A stretch of 34,166 nucleotides of DNA from Oscillospiraceae bacterium (lineage in GTDB: Bacteria; Bacillota; Clostridia; Oscillospirales; SIG627): positions 1-34,166 of the forward strand of contig SVTV01000034.1 of NCBI GenBank assembly GCA_015063605.1, read 5' to 3'. Shown one piece after another: positions 23,068-31,071 of this stretch. A program made the position numbers and the translations under genes. The notes under the pieces are model-generated. The model was not told the DNA's origin. It saw nothing but the letters and a program-made list of their open reading frames with translations, and ran no database searches. Numbering within the stretch: the first letter of the stretch is position 1; each line of letters opens with the position of its first letter.

Positions 23068-23252
23068 GTTATTACCGTCATTTCCGCTTATTGTATATTC
23101 CCCGCTATTTTCATTATTGTTTCAAAACAATAACCAAGAAACTATTATACTTTATTTTCCTGATATTTCAAAGAGAATACAGCTATTATTCTCCATTCTT
23201 TTCATTGCCTCAAAAAAAATTCAAAAAAATCGAATTTTTTCAAAAAAAGGGG

Positions 23253-23281
23253 TTGACAAAATGGCAAAAGAAGTGTATAAT
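23253..23281 (+). promoter_or_regulatory. consensus sigma-A promoter of tRNA-Leu
   Basis: A perfect TTGACA (23253-23258) and a perfect TATAAT (23276-23281) are separated by 17 bases. Confidence 0.9.
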
Positions 23282-23322
23282 ATACACCGTTGCAGCGAGC
23301 AAGTGCAAGCGAAACAAAATAT

Positions 23323-23407
23323 GCGAGAGTGGCGGAACTGGCAGACGCGCACGTTTGAGGGGCGTGTGGTTCACACCGTACGGGTTCAAGTCCCGTTTCT
23401 CGCACCA
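23323..23407 (+). tRNA. tRNA-Leu (GAG)
   Basis: The 85-base gene folds as a class II tRNA. The acceptor stem pairs GCGAGAG with TTCTCGC. The anticodon stem CACGT/GCGTG has the loop TTGAGGG, so the anticodon is GAG, reading CUC and CUU leucine codons. A long variable arm is present, the T arm reads ACGGG-TTCAAGT-CCCGT, and CCA is encoded. It is a single gene, not part of a tRNA cluster, with its own strong promoter and terminator. Confidence 0.95.
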
Positions 23408-23408
23408 A

Positions 23409-23437
23409 CCGACATGCTTAAGCATGTCGGTTTTTTT
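23409..23437 (+). terminator. intrinsic terminator between tRNA-Leu and the ABC exporter
   Basis: The palindrome CCGACATGCTTAAGCATGTCGG (22 bases, 11-bp arms that will form a shorter loop-closed stem) at 23409-23430 is followed by seven T residues. It lies 26 bases before the exporter start. Confidence 0.9.
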
Positions 23438-23463
23438 ATTACAAAAACCAACAGGAGAGAAAA

Positions 23464-25221
23464 ATGCTTAAACGATTCCTCAAATACTACAAGCCTCACA
23501 AATTCATTTTCGCAATGGATATGCTGGCTTCCCTTCTTGTTGCTCTTATCGGTCTCGTTTATCCGATAGTAACAAGAAACATGCTTAACGATTTCATCCC
23601 CAACAAAAAGTATGATCTCGTTGTTATTTTCGGCGTGATACTCCTCACTCTTTACGCCGTACGTATGCTTCTCAACTATTTCATCCAATATTACGGCCAC
23701 GTAATGGGCGTACGTATGCAGGCACAAATGAGAAGCGACATGTTCGAGCATCTTGAAAAGCTTCCCTACAGCTTTTACGACAATCATGAAACGGGAAAGA
23801 TCATGTCCCGAATGACAAATGACCTTATGGACATAAGTGAGCTTGCTCATCACGGTCCCGAAAACATTCTGATTTCCACCATTTCGGTAACAGCATCATT
23901 TATCTATCTCTCCTTTATAAATATCTATCTTACATTGATAATCTTTTGCTGTGTTCCCTTTCTTCTTGTCATAACCTTCTTCCTTCGCAAGAAAATGCGT
24001 AATGCATTTATGAAGAGCCGTCAATCCGTAGCGGTAATAAACGCCTCCCTTGAAAACAGTATATCGGGAATACGAGTAACCAAGGCATTCACAAATGCAA
24101 AAAAGGAAAAAGACAAATTTGAGGTGGGAAATAAGGAATTTGTCGATGCCAGAAAAGAAGCATACGATGCCATGGGAAGATTCCATTCCGGAACTTCATT
24201 CGTTACGGATGTTTTCAATGTGGTGGTTCTGGTAGCGGGCGGATTCTTCCTTTACAACGGTGACATCCTTTTCGGAGATTATTCCGCATTCTTCCTTTCC
24301 GTCGGACTTTTCATCTCCCCCGTAATGACTCTCATCAACTTTATGGAGCAATACCAGAACGGTGTAACGGGATTTGAGAGATTCCTCGAGATAATGGATT
24401 CAAAACCCGAAAGCGACGTTCCGGCGGCGGAAAACGTCAATACCCTTGAGGGTAGGATCGAATTCAAAAACGTTTCCTACGCTTACGACGGAGAGCACGA
24501 TGTTATAGATCACATCGATCTTACGATAGAAAAGGGCAAGACCTTCGCCCTTGTAGGACCTTCCGGCGGCGGAAAAACCACTATATGCCATCTTATTCCG
24601 CGTTTTTATCCCATCCAATCGGGTGAGATACTTATCGACGGAAAGAATATCAATAATATTTCCCTTGAATCCCTGCGTAAAAACATAGGTATAGTTCAGC
24701 AGGATATATACCTTTTCAATGCAAGCATCAGAGAAAATATCCTTTACGGAAATCTGAATGCCACAGAGGAACAGGTATACGAGGCTGCAAAGCGTGCCAA
24801 TATTCACGATTACATAATGTCACTTGAGGACGGTTACGAAACTCAGATAGGCGAACGCGGCGTTCGTCTTTCGGGCGGTCAGAAGCAGCGTTTGTCTATT
24901 GCCCGTGTGTTCCTCAAGGATCCTCCCATACTCATTCTTGATGAAGCCACAAGTGCTCTCGATAATACAACGGAGATACTTATTCAGCGTGCTTTGAACG
25001 AGCTTTGCAAGGGCAGAACCACTCTTGTTGTGGCTCACAGGCTCTCAACCATCAAAAACGCCGATGAGATAGCCGTTGTAGCTGAAGGAAAGATCAAGGA
25101 AAAAGGTACTCACGATGAACTTATCGCTTTAGGCGGTACATATTCCGATCTTTACGATCTTCAATTCAGAGGCGAGGATACCGATCCCCGTGACGAAAAA
25201 ATAGCAAAAACATTCTTATAA
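23464..25221 (+). CDS. ABC exporter half-transporter (membrane domain plus ATPase)
   Basis: The 585-residue half-transporter has an N-terminal six-helix ABC-exporter domain and a C-terminal ATPase. Walker A is GPSGGGKTT (about 364-372), the Q-loop region IVQQDIYLFNASIRENILYG, signature LSGGQKQRLSIARV, Walker B PILILDEATSALD, and H-loop VVAHRLSTI. It resembles the MsbA/LmrA/BmrA group of lipid, peptide or drug exporters. As it has no partner gene it would work as a homodimer. Start ATG 23464 follows AGGAGA. No separate promoter is visible after the tRNA terminator, so it may rely on read-through from the tRNA-Leu promoter. The substrate cannot be told from sequence. Confidence 0.9.
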   Translation: MLKRFLKYYKPHKFIFAMDMLASLLVALIGLVYPIVTRNMLNDFIPNKKYDLVVIFGVILLTLYAVRMLLNYFIQYYGHVMGVRMQAQMRSDMFEHLEKLPYSFYDNHETGKIMSRMTNDLMDISELAHHGPENILISTISVTASFIYLSFINIYLTLIIFCCVPFLLVITFFLRKKMRNAFMKSRQSVAVINASLENSISGIRVTKAFTNAKKEKDKFEVGNKEFVDARKEAYDAMGRFHSGTSFVTDVFNVVVLVAGGFFLYNGDILFGDYSAFFLSVGLFISPVMTLINFMEQYQNGVTGFERFLEIMDSKPESDVPAAENVNTLEGRIEFKNVSYAYDGEHDVIDHIDLTIEKGKTFALVGPSGGGKTTICHLIPRFYPIQSGEILIDGKNINNISLESLRKNIGIVQQDIYLFNASIRENILYGNLNATEEQVYEAAKRANIHDYIMSLEDGYETQIGERGVRLSGGQKQRLSIARVFLKDPPILILDEATSALDNTTEILIQRALNELCKGRTTLVVAHRLSTIKNADEIAVVAEGKIKEKGTHDELIALGGTYSDLYDLQFRGEDTDPRDEKIAKTFL

Positions 25222-25228
25222 AAAACAA

Positions 25229-25272
25229 AAGACCATTTCTTTTTAAATCATAAAAGGAATGGTCTTATTTTT
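25229..25272. terminator. bidirectional terminator between convergent genes
   Basis: Bases 25229-25243 pair with 25252-25266 as a 15-bp stem with one G-U pair and an 8-base loop. ATTTTTC follows on the plus strand and a T-rich run follows on the minus strand, so it can end both the exporter and the convergent small gene. Confidence 0.9.
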
Positions 25273-25685
25273 CACATTGCTTCAATAAATGTATATTCTC
25301 CCGTCACTATATTCACAGCAAGAAAAGCATCCTCCATTTTTTCAATGTATTTCTTCTCTTCATCGGTAGTAATATAATGTTCCACCTTAAGAACTATATA
25401 GTCTCCTATGCCGTTTTTCTCACCGTGTATCTCCGAAGCTACTTGAAGAACATATCCCGTACCACTGATATCGCACAACAAACGTTCCTCGGTGCCATCT
25501 CCTTCAGAGATATAAAGCTTTCCGCAGAACTTATCATAAAAGCTTTCGTATTTCTGTTTATTTTCATCATAAACATAACCCATAAATATACGTTTTTCCG
25601 GGCGGTTATATATTATTTTACCGCTGAAAAATATAGGAAATGTACCAAGATCATCAAACAATACACCTCTCTCACTATCTGCCAT
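25272..25685 (-). CDS. hypothetical protein, 137 residues
   Basis: This protein is unrecognised. It is soluble and acidic, with no signal peptide or membrane segment. The middle part alternates short strands rich in Tyr, Phe and charged residues (for example FFSGKIIYNRPEKRIFMGYV). Near the C-terminus there is a charged helix, TTDEEKKYIEKMEDAF, and the strand AVNIVTGEYTFIEAM. The overall pattern fits a small beta-rich domain. The gene has a fully consensus promoter but an expected 5' leader of only about 13 bases with no clear Shine-Dalgarno sequence. It is divergent from the reductase-importer operon, with a shared 128-base intergenic region, so co-regulation is possible. Coding potential is supported by the promoter, the terminator and the unbroken frame. 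Confidence 0.65.
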   Translation of the reverse strand: MADSERGVLFDDLGTFPIFFSGKIIYNRPEKRIFMGYVYDENKQKYESFYDKFCGKLYISEGDGTEERLLCDISGTGYVLQVASEIHGEKNGIGDYIVLKVEHYITTDEEKKYIEKMEDAFLAVNIVTGEYTFIEAM

Positions 25686-25704
25686 TTTGATTATCTTTGG
25701 TTCT

Positions 25705-25733
25705 ATTATAACGTACCGGTTTCACAATGTCAA
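25705..25733 (-). promoter_or_regulatory. consensus sigma-A promoter of the hypothetical gene
   Basis: On the minus strand TTGACA (25733-25728) and TATAAT (25710-25705) are 17 bases apart. It is back to back with the promoter at 25752-25780. Confidence 0.85.
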
Positions 25734-25751
25734 TATAATTCTGATTTATTA

Positions 25752-25780
25752 TTGACTTTTTCCTCACTCTGTGGTATCAT
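25752..25780 (+). promoter_or_regulatory. sigma-A promoter of the reductase-importer operon
   Basis: TTGACT (25752-25757) and TATCAT (25775-25780) are 17 bases apart. The leader of about 27 bases carries AAAAAGGACA before the ATG at 25814, leaving no room for a large riboswitch. Confidence 0.8.
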
Positions 25781-25813
25781 AAAGTAAATAAATAATTTAA
25801 AAAGGACATTGTA

Positions 25814-26725
25814 ATGAACGACACAAGAAAAAATATCCCCCCGGTAATCGTTCCCGCAGAGGAGATTGCCCGTGTCAAGGGCTTAGGCTTTTTAAGAGAC
25901 AAAACCACTCCCGACTGCTTCAACTGCAGAGTTCTTACGGTAAACGGTAAGATTTCAACGGAAAAAGCAAGAATAATTTCCGAAGCCGCAGACCGTTTCG
26001 GAAACGGCGAGATAGCCATGACAACACGTCTCACCATTGAAATACAAAAGATCCCCTATAAGAATATTGATCCTCTCATTGAATTTTTAAATGAAAACGG
26101 ATTGGAATCGGGCGGTACGGGTCCCAAGGTGCGCCCCATCGTTTCCTGCAAGGGTACAACCTGCACCTTCGGTCTTTGCGACACCTTCGCTCTTTCCGAA
26201 GAGATACATGAGCGCTTTTATAAGGGATATCACAACACAAAGCTTCCCCACAAATTCAAGATAGCTGTAGGCGGATGCCCCAATAACTGCGTAAAGCCCG
26301 ATATAAACGATCTCGGCATAATAGGACAAAGAGTTCCCGTTATTTCAAAGGAGCTCTGCAAAGGCTGTAAAGCATGTACCGTTGAAAAAGCATGCCCCAT
26401 GAATGCCGCTTCTCTTGTTGACGGAAAGATAAACATAGATACCGACATATGTAACAACTGCGGCAGATGCGTCGAAAAGTGTCCCTTCAAGGTCATCACC
26501 TCCTACGGTGAGGGTTACCGCATATACATAGGCGGAAGATGGGGCAAGAAGACAGCCCGTGGTATCCCCCTCGGAAAGGTATTCACAAGCAAGGAAGAGC
26601 TTCTCGATACAGTTGAAAAGGCAATTATTCTGTTCCGTGATAAAGGCATTGCCGGAGAACGGTTTGGAGATACCATTCATAGGCTCGGATTTGAAAGCGT
26701 GGAAAAAGAACTTTTGAGCAAATGA
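25814..26725 (+). CDS. sulfite/nitrite-reductase-like iron-sulfur protein
   Basis: The 303-residue protein has the ferredoxin-like substrate domain with TTRLTIEIQKI (about 70-80). The siroheme/4Fe-4S cysteines are C112 and C117 (CX4C, where the family is usually CX5C) and C155 and C159 (GGCPNNC). Two 4Fe-4S ferredoxin motifs follow, C182-C185-C188-C194P and C213-C216-C219-C223P. This layout resembles the AsrC subunit and related single-chain siroheme reductases of anaerobes. It would reduce sulfite, nitrite or another small substrate with ferredoxin electrons; no AsrA/AsrB partner is present. It overlaps the next gene, a binding-protein lipoprotein, by 4 bases, so it belongs to an importer operon. 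Whether it is catalytic toward sulfite is unknown. Confidence 0.83.
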   Translation: MNDTRKNIPPVIVPAEEIARVKGLGFLRDKTTPDCFNCRVLTVNGKISTEKARIISEAADRFGNGEIAMTTRLTIEIQKIPYKNIDPLIEFLNENGLESGGTGPKVRPIVSCKGTTCTFGLCDTFALSEEIHERFYKGYHNTKLPHKFKIAVGGCPNNCVKPDINDLGIIGQRVPVISKELCKGCKACTVEKACPMNAASLVDGKINIDTDICNNCGRCVEKCPFKVITSYGEGYRIYIGGRWGKKTARGIPLGKVFTSKEELLDTVEKAIILFRDKGIAGERFGDTIHRLGFESVEKELLSK

Positions 26726-27657
26726 AAAAAGCACTATCGCTTTTCATTTCGCTTTGTGTCATACTTTCTCTTTTTTCTTGCGGCACAAATACGGGAAATA
26801 AGTTAAACAACGGAGAATATATCGAGATCACAGACGCTTTGGGACGATCGGTATTGCTTCCAAAGTATCCCGAAAGGACTGCCGTTCTCTTTTCATCCCT
26901 TGCCGATATCTGGGTAACTGCCGGAGGAACGGTTGATATAACCGTAGGCGAAAGCGTTGAAAGAGGATTTTGCTCTGCCGATGCCGCATTGGTGGATAAG
27001 GGTGCGGGAAAGACTATAGATGCGGAGGCTCTCATTGCGTCCTCTCCCGATCTTGTGATCTTTTCTTCCGATATAAAGGCGCAGGCTGATGCAGCTGCAA
27101 TATGCGAAAAAGCGGATATTCCGACAGCCGCTTTCAGAGTAGAAAGCTTTTCCGATTATCTCTATGCACTCCGCATCTTTACCGAATTAACGGGCAAAGC
27201 CGAAGCTTATGAAAAGCACGGTGCAGAGCAAAAAGAAAGAATAGATAATACTCTTTCCAAATTCAAAGAAAATAACAGATCACGTAAAATCTTATTCATA
27301 AGAGCATCTTCAAGTGCCGCGCATACAAAGGCAAAAAAAGCCGAAGATCATTTCGCTTGCGCCATGCTTGAAGAATTGGGATGCAAAAACATTGCCGACA
27401 GTGCTCCCGTTTTGCTCGACGGATTGAGCTTTGAGGAGATACTTATACAAGATCCCGATATCATCTTTGTTTCGGTAATGGGAGATGAAAATTCCGGGAA
27501 AAGCTATATAGATTCTCTTTTCTCCGGTAAGGAATGGAAAAGCATATCCGCCGTCAGAGACGGAAATGTCGTTTTTCTTCCGAAGGATCTTTTTCAGTAC
27601 AAGCCGAACTCACGCTGGTACGAGGCTTATAATTATCTGATATCAATACTATCATAA
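26722..27657 (+). CDS. iron-siderophore/cobalamin-type ABC substrate-binding lipoprotein
   Basis: The 311-residue protein begins with a lipoprotein signal peptide, KKALSLFISLCVILSLFSCG, with the lipidated Cys at about residue 20. A periplasmic-binding fold of the PF01497 type follows: ITDALGRSVLLPKYPERTAVL, then IDAEALIASSPDLVIFSS, and LSFEEILIQDPDIIFVSVMG. This family binds ferric siderophores, heme or cobalamin. It overlaps the reductase stop by 4 bases with no strong Shine-Dalgarno sequence, so its translation is probably coupled. The ligand is not readable from sequence. Confidence 0.87.
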   Translation: MKKALSLFISLCVILSLFSCGTNTGNKLNNGEYIEITDALGRSVLLPKYPERTAVLFSSLADIWVTAGGTVDITVGESVERGFCSADAALVDKGAGKTIDAEALIASSPDLVIFSSDIKAQADAAAICEKADIPTAAFRVESFSDYLYALRIFTELTGKAEAYEKHGAEQKERIDNTLSKFKENNRSRKILFIRASSSAAHTKAKKAEDHFACAMLEELGCKNIADSAPVLLDGLSFEEILIQDPDIIFVSVMGDENSGKSYIDSLFSGKEWKSISAVRDGNVVFLPKDLFQYKPNSRWYEAYNYLISILS

Positions 27658-27669
27658 AAGGACATTAAA

Positions 27670-28692
27670 TTGAAGGAACAGACAAGATCAAGGATCACCT
27701 TATTTTTCGCAAGCAAAAAAGGAACAGCTTTGCTTCTGTTCCTCCTTTTGTTTTCAATTGCTTCGGGACTTTTGTTCGGAAGCGCCTCATTCACTTTTGA
27801 GGAATTTTTCAAGGGACTTGCAGGCAAAGAAGAGGCACTCACCGCCAACATAATCATTTACTATCACAGACTTCCGAGAGTTCTCGGAGCCGCCATAGCA
27901 GGCATAGGGCTATCCGTCTCGGGAGTCTTATTACAGACCGTTACTTCTAACGATCTTGCGAGTCCCAATATAATAGGTGTAAACTCGGGAGCAGGTCTCT
28001 TCTGCATATTGCTTCTTGTATTTTTTCCCATGTCATATCCTCTTCTCCCTTTGGTATCCTTTATCGGTGCTTTTGCGGCGACACTTGTAATAACAGCAAT
28101 CGGAGGAAAAACAGGCGGCTCAAAAACATCGTTTATACTTGCAGGTATCGCTCTCACATCATTGATAAACGGCGTGATATCTTTTATTACCCTTCTTGAT
28201 GACGAGGTATTATCCGCCTACAATGCATTTTCCATAGGCGGGCTTAAGGGAGTGGAAACGGAGAGGCTCATTATCCCCGCTTTCGTAATTCTGACCGTAT
28301 TTATCATTTCATATCTTACGGCACCGAAAACAGAGCTTCTTTTATTGGGTGATGATATCGCCGGATCATTGGGTGTGCACGTTTCTTCAATGCGTATATC
28401 GTGCCTTATTTGTGCAAGCGCATCTGCGGCTGCCTCAGTAAGCTTCGCAGGACTTCTCGGCTTCGTGGGGCTTGTGATTCCCCATATCGCACGTAAGCTT
28501 TCGGGAATATCTGTAAGAAATCAACTTATCACCTCTTCGCTGTGCGGAGGAATTCTTGTTGTATGTGCCGACACTCTCGGAAGAACGATCCTTGCTCCTA
28601 CTGAAATACCCGTGGGCATCATCATGGCGTTTATAGGTGCACCGTTCTTATTTTTCATGATAATCAAGAGTAAAAATTATGATAACCGTTAA
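27670..28692 (+). CDS. FecCD-family ABC permease
   Basis: This 340-residue permease of the FecCD family, the usual length, probably has about ten membrane helices and works as a homodimer. Typical segments are YHRLPRVLGAAIAGIGLSVSG, VTSNDLASPNIIGVNSGAGL and the ATPase-coupling helix region GLLGFVGLVIPHIARKLSG. The start is TTG at 27670, with AAAAGGAC at good spacing; no suitable ATG lies near. It lies 12 bases after the binding-protein gene and overlaps the ATPase gene by 14 bases. Confidence 0.92.
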   Translation: MKEQTRSRITLFFASKKGTALLLFLLLFSIASGLLFGSASFTFEEFFKGLAGKEEALTANIIIYYHRLPRVLGAAIAGIGLSVSGVLLQTVTSNDLASPNIIGVNSGAGLFCILLLVFFPMSYPLLPLVSFIGAFAATLVITAIGGKTGGSKTSFILAGIALTSLINGVISFITLLDDEVLSAYNAFSIGGLKGVETERLIIPAFVILTVFIISYLTAPKTELLLLGDDIAGSLGVHVSSMRISCLICASASAAASVSFAGLLGFVGLVIPHIARKLSGISVRNQLITSSLCGGILVVCADTLGRTILAPTEIPVGIIMAFIGAPFLFFMIIKSKNYDNR

Positions 28693-29434
28693 CAGCCTAA
28701 CAGTAAAAGCAAAAGAAAAAACAATACTCGATGATATTTCATTTTCCGTAAATATTAATTCTTTCTGTGCGGTCTTAGGCAAAAACGGCAGCGGAAAAAC
28801 TACCTTGCTCAGATCGATACTTTCCGGTACGAAAAACTCTTTTACCTCGGGAGAGATATTCATTAACGGTACAGATATGAATACGCTTTCCAAAGCGTCA
28901 TTGGCAAAGAAGGTTTCATATCTTCCCCAGCAGCTTCCCTCTCCTCCCGTTACCGTATATGAGCTTGTTTCATACGGCAGAAGCCCTTATCACGGTCTGA
29001 ATCCGAGTATAAACGAAAAAGACACAAGAATAATAAACAATGCATTGGAGATATGTCAATGCGGCGGTTTTTCCGAAAGGCTCGTTCCATCACTCTCGGG
29101 CGGTGAAAAGCAAAAAGCTTTTCTTGCAATGAATATAGCGCAGGATACGGATATAATGCTTCTCGACGAGCCAACCTCCGATATGGATATAGGAGCGCAG
29201 GATGAATTCTTAAAAATACTGAAGGAGTGCACCCGTAAAGGCAAAACCGTTGTCGCTGTTCTCCATGATATTAACGGAGCCGTAAAATTTGCAGATGATA
29301 TTCTTATATTGGATAAAGGCAAAAAAGTATTCTTCGGTTCAAAGAAAAGTGCTTTGGAAACAAATGCCATCGAAAAAGCCTTCGGCATAAAAAAATATTC
29401 GCTCCCTTGCGGAAGCGATGTATTTTTGGCGTAA
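28679..29434 (+). CDS. FecE/BtuD-like ABC ATPase
   Basis: The 251-residue ATPase of the siderophore/cobalamin import class has Walker A GKNGSGKTT (about 34-42), YLPQQLPSPPVTVYELVSYG, signature LSGGEKQKAFLAMNIAQ, Walker B IMLLDEPTSDMD and the switch His in AVLHDINGAVKFA. It completes a full importer with the two preceding genes. Its stop codon directly abuts the stop of the convergent ybaK-like gene, with no bases between and no obvious terminator. Confidence 0.92.
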   Translation: MITVNSLTVKAKEKTILDDISFSVNINSFCAVLGKNGSGKTTLLRSILSGTKNSFTSGEIFINGTDMNTLSKASLAKKVSYLPQQLPSPPVTVYELVSYGRSPYHGLNPSINEKDTRIINNALEICQCGGFSERLVPSLSGGEKQKAFLAMNIAQDTDIMLLDEPTSDMDIGAQDEFLKILKECTRKGKTVVAVLHDINGAVKFADDILILDKGKKVFFGSKKSALETNAIEKAFGIKKYSLPCGSDVFLA

Positions 29435-29914
29435 TTATCTTGTAAGATCGGAAAAGCCGTATTTAATTACCTTTTCAAGATCGCAAAGCTTTACTTCGAC
29501 CTGCCTTCCGACTCTGCCTGCACTGAAAAGTATTTCTTCATAATTTTCGGCACTCTTATCAATAGTCGTTCTGAAAAACTTTTTCATTCCAATAGGCGAG
29601 CATCCTCCGTGGATATATCCCGTAAGAGGCAAAAGCTCCTTTGACTTTATCATTTCTATATTTTTCTCGCCGACAGCCGTTGCCGCTTTTTTAAGATCAA
29701 GCTCACGGTTGACGGGAATGACGAATACATAATTGCTTTTCGATGCACCTACCGTAACAAGCGTCTTGAATACGCGCTCCGGGGGCTTACCAATGGCTGC
29801 TGCAACGCCTTCACCATCCATTTCCTCTGTTTTTTCATACGAGTAGGCGTTATAGGATATCTTTTTCTGATCCAATATCCTCATTACATTTGTTTTATCG
29901 TTCTTATCACTCAT
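29435..29914 (-). CDS. ybaK: YbaK/EbsC-family Cys-tRNA(Pro)/Cys-tRNA(Cys) deacylase
   Basis: The 159-residue cytoplasmic protein hydrolyses misacylated Cys-tRNA(Pro). Family landmarks are KTNVMRILDQKKISY, VFKTLVTVG, NYVFVIPVNRELDLKKAA and GYIHGGCSPIGMKKFF. Two in-frame starts, 29926 and 29914, lie close together; 29914 is chosen because 29926 sits directly against the GAAAGGA sequence. It is unlinked to proS or cysS here. A weak hairpin before it may end the upstream minus-strand gene. Confidence 0.9.
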   Translation of the reverse strand: MSDKNDKTNVMRILDQKKISYNAYSYEKTEEMDGEGVAAAIGKPPERVFKTLVTVGASKSNYVFVIPVNRELDLKKAATAVGEKNIEMIKSKELLPLTGYIHGGCSPIGMKKFFRTTIDKSAENYEEILFSAGRVGRQVEVKLCDLEKVIKYGFSDLTR

Positions 29915-29967
29915 TATTATGGTCATTCCTTTCTATCAAGCAAAAAGTATGTGCGTTTTGCGTCATC

Positions 29968-30010
29968 AAAATGTCCGCCTGCTTCCTTAAGAAGTTGTTT
30001 TTTGCGGACA
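29968..30010 (-). terminator. possible terminator after the TIM-barrel gene
   Basis: On the minus strand TGTCCGC (30010-30004) pairs with GCGGACA (29978-29972), with a further short stem inside, followed by TTTTGATG. The loop is long and the U-tract short. Confidence 0.4.
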
Positions 30011-30032
30011 AGCCGCAAGCTTCACATTACTC

Positions 30033-30869
30033 TTATCTTTCACTTACAAGATCACGGACTCTGCAGGCACGCTCGTAAGCCTTTTCAAGATATGCTTCCA
30101 CACCCATGGAAGCATATTCCTTTGCCGTATCGGTATCACCGTTTATCTTCAATTCAAATACCAGAGTATCGGTAAAACTGTGCTTTTTCAGTTTCTCAGC
30201 TATGTAATTCCAATCGGCTATACCGTCAAAGGGCAGAAAATGGAGATCGTCCGACGGAGTTATCTCTCCGCTTTCATTTCTGACACCAAGGTTGTCATTG
30301 AGATGCACGCACTTCAATCTGTCTCCGAAAAGAGAGATAAGGTCTGTTTTTCCGTTATAGCACATCTGATGACCCGTATCCCAGCAGAAGCCGACGTTTT
30401 TATTATTCTTGAACCTTTCCATCAGAAGGATAAGAAACTCTTCTCTTTCAAGATTTTCAAAAACAACTGTAACGCCTAAGGTCTCAGCTCTGTTTATAAG
30501 TCTTCCGTAATTTTCAACTCCCGTTTCGTTGGGAGGCATTTTATCAAAGCCTATGTACGGATGCACTATCATGAGAGGTACGCTTATATCCGAGCAGCTC
30601 TCCGCACATGAAACAAGCTCATTCAAGCCCTTTTCCGCGGCGATCTTATCGTTTCGCCACAGATGTGCCGCCATGTTGAAAGGTGCATGTACAGATTGGA
30701 AAAACATATTTTCCTTATCTGCCGCTTTTTTAAGCTTTTTCAGATTCTTTACCATGTTGGACGTGGAAAAGAATCCGTCAAACCCGATCCTTTTATAGAG
30801 TCCGATAAGCTCTTCTTCATCATTGCAAAGCTGCTTATTCAGATTCAATATCAATTTACTTTCAGCCAT
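30033..30869 (-). CDS. sugar phosphate isomerase/epimerase-like TIM-barrel protein
   Basis: The 278-residue protein has the xylose isomerase-like/AP-endonuclease-2 fold. Its probable metal ligands are the Glu in VVFENLEREEF, the Asp and His in CWDTGHQM, the His in CVHLNDN and the Glu near FELKINGD. The family includes sugar and inositol isomerases and epimerases, and the specific substrate is unknown here. The N-terminal half carries HAPFN, also typical. The ATG at 30869 follows AAAGGATAAAG. It is transcribed from its own promoter, opposite the DUF3737 gene. Confidence 0.8.
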   Translation of the reverse strand: MAESKLILNLNKQLCNDEEELIGLYKRIGFDGFFSTSNMVKNLKKLKKAADKENMFFQSVHAPFNMAAHLWRNDKIAAEKGLNELVSCAESCSDISVPLMIVHPYIGFDKMPPNETGVENYGRLINRAETLGVTVVFENLEREEFLILLMERFKNNKNVGFCWDTGHQMCYNGKTDLISLFGDRLKCVHLNDNLGVRNESGEITPSDDLHFLPFDGIADWNYIAEKLKKHSFTDTLVFELKINGDTDTAKEYASMGVEAYLEKAYERACRVRDLVSER

Positions 30870-30902
30870 TTAATTCTTTATCCTTTACTTATATGCGCTA
30901 AT

Positions 30903-30931
30903 ATTATAACACATTTACTTTCAACACACAA
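30903..30931 (-). promoter_or_regulatory. extended -10 promoter of the TIM-barrel gene
   Basis: On the minus strand TTGTGT (30931-30926) lies 17 bases from TATAAT (30908-30903), with TGT directly before the -10 forming an extended TGnTATAAT. A TTGAAA at 30924-30919 is too close to serve as the -35. Confidence 0.6.
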
Positions 30932-31005
30932 GGTTCAAAAATCGGAAAGGTGCATTATTTTTCATACAGGACACAAAACAGACACGGTATTTTTAAAAAT
31001 AGGAG

Positions 31006-31034
31006 TTGAAAAATCTTTAATTTAATTGTATAAT
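31006..31034 (+). promoter_or_regulatory. sigma-A promoter of the DUF3737 and NifX-like genes
   Basis: TTGAAA (31006-31011) and TATAAT (31029-31034) are 17 bases apart, about 30 bases upstream of the DUF3737 start. Confidence 0.8.
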
Positions 31035-31071
31035 ATAAGGGTTAAAATTCAAAGATCAAAACAGGTAAAAA

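Noticed and set aside
23114..23133. Palindrome TTATTGTTT/AAACAATAA as an operator
   Set aside because: It is AT-rich with only a two-base centre and lies over 100 bases before the tRNA promoter; chance is a sufficient explanation.
23045..23569. Open frames through the tRNA-Leu region
   Set aside because: They read through the promoter, the tRNA and the terminator; the tRNA fold explains the sequence.
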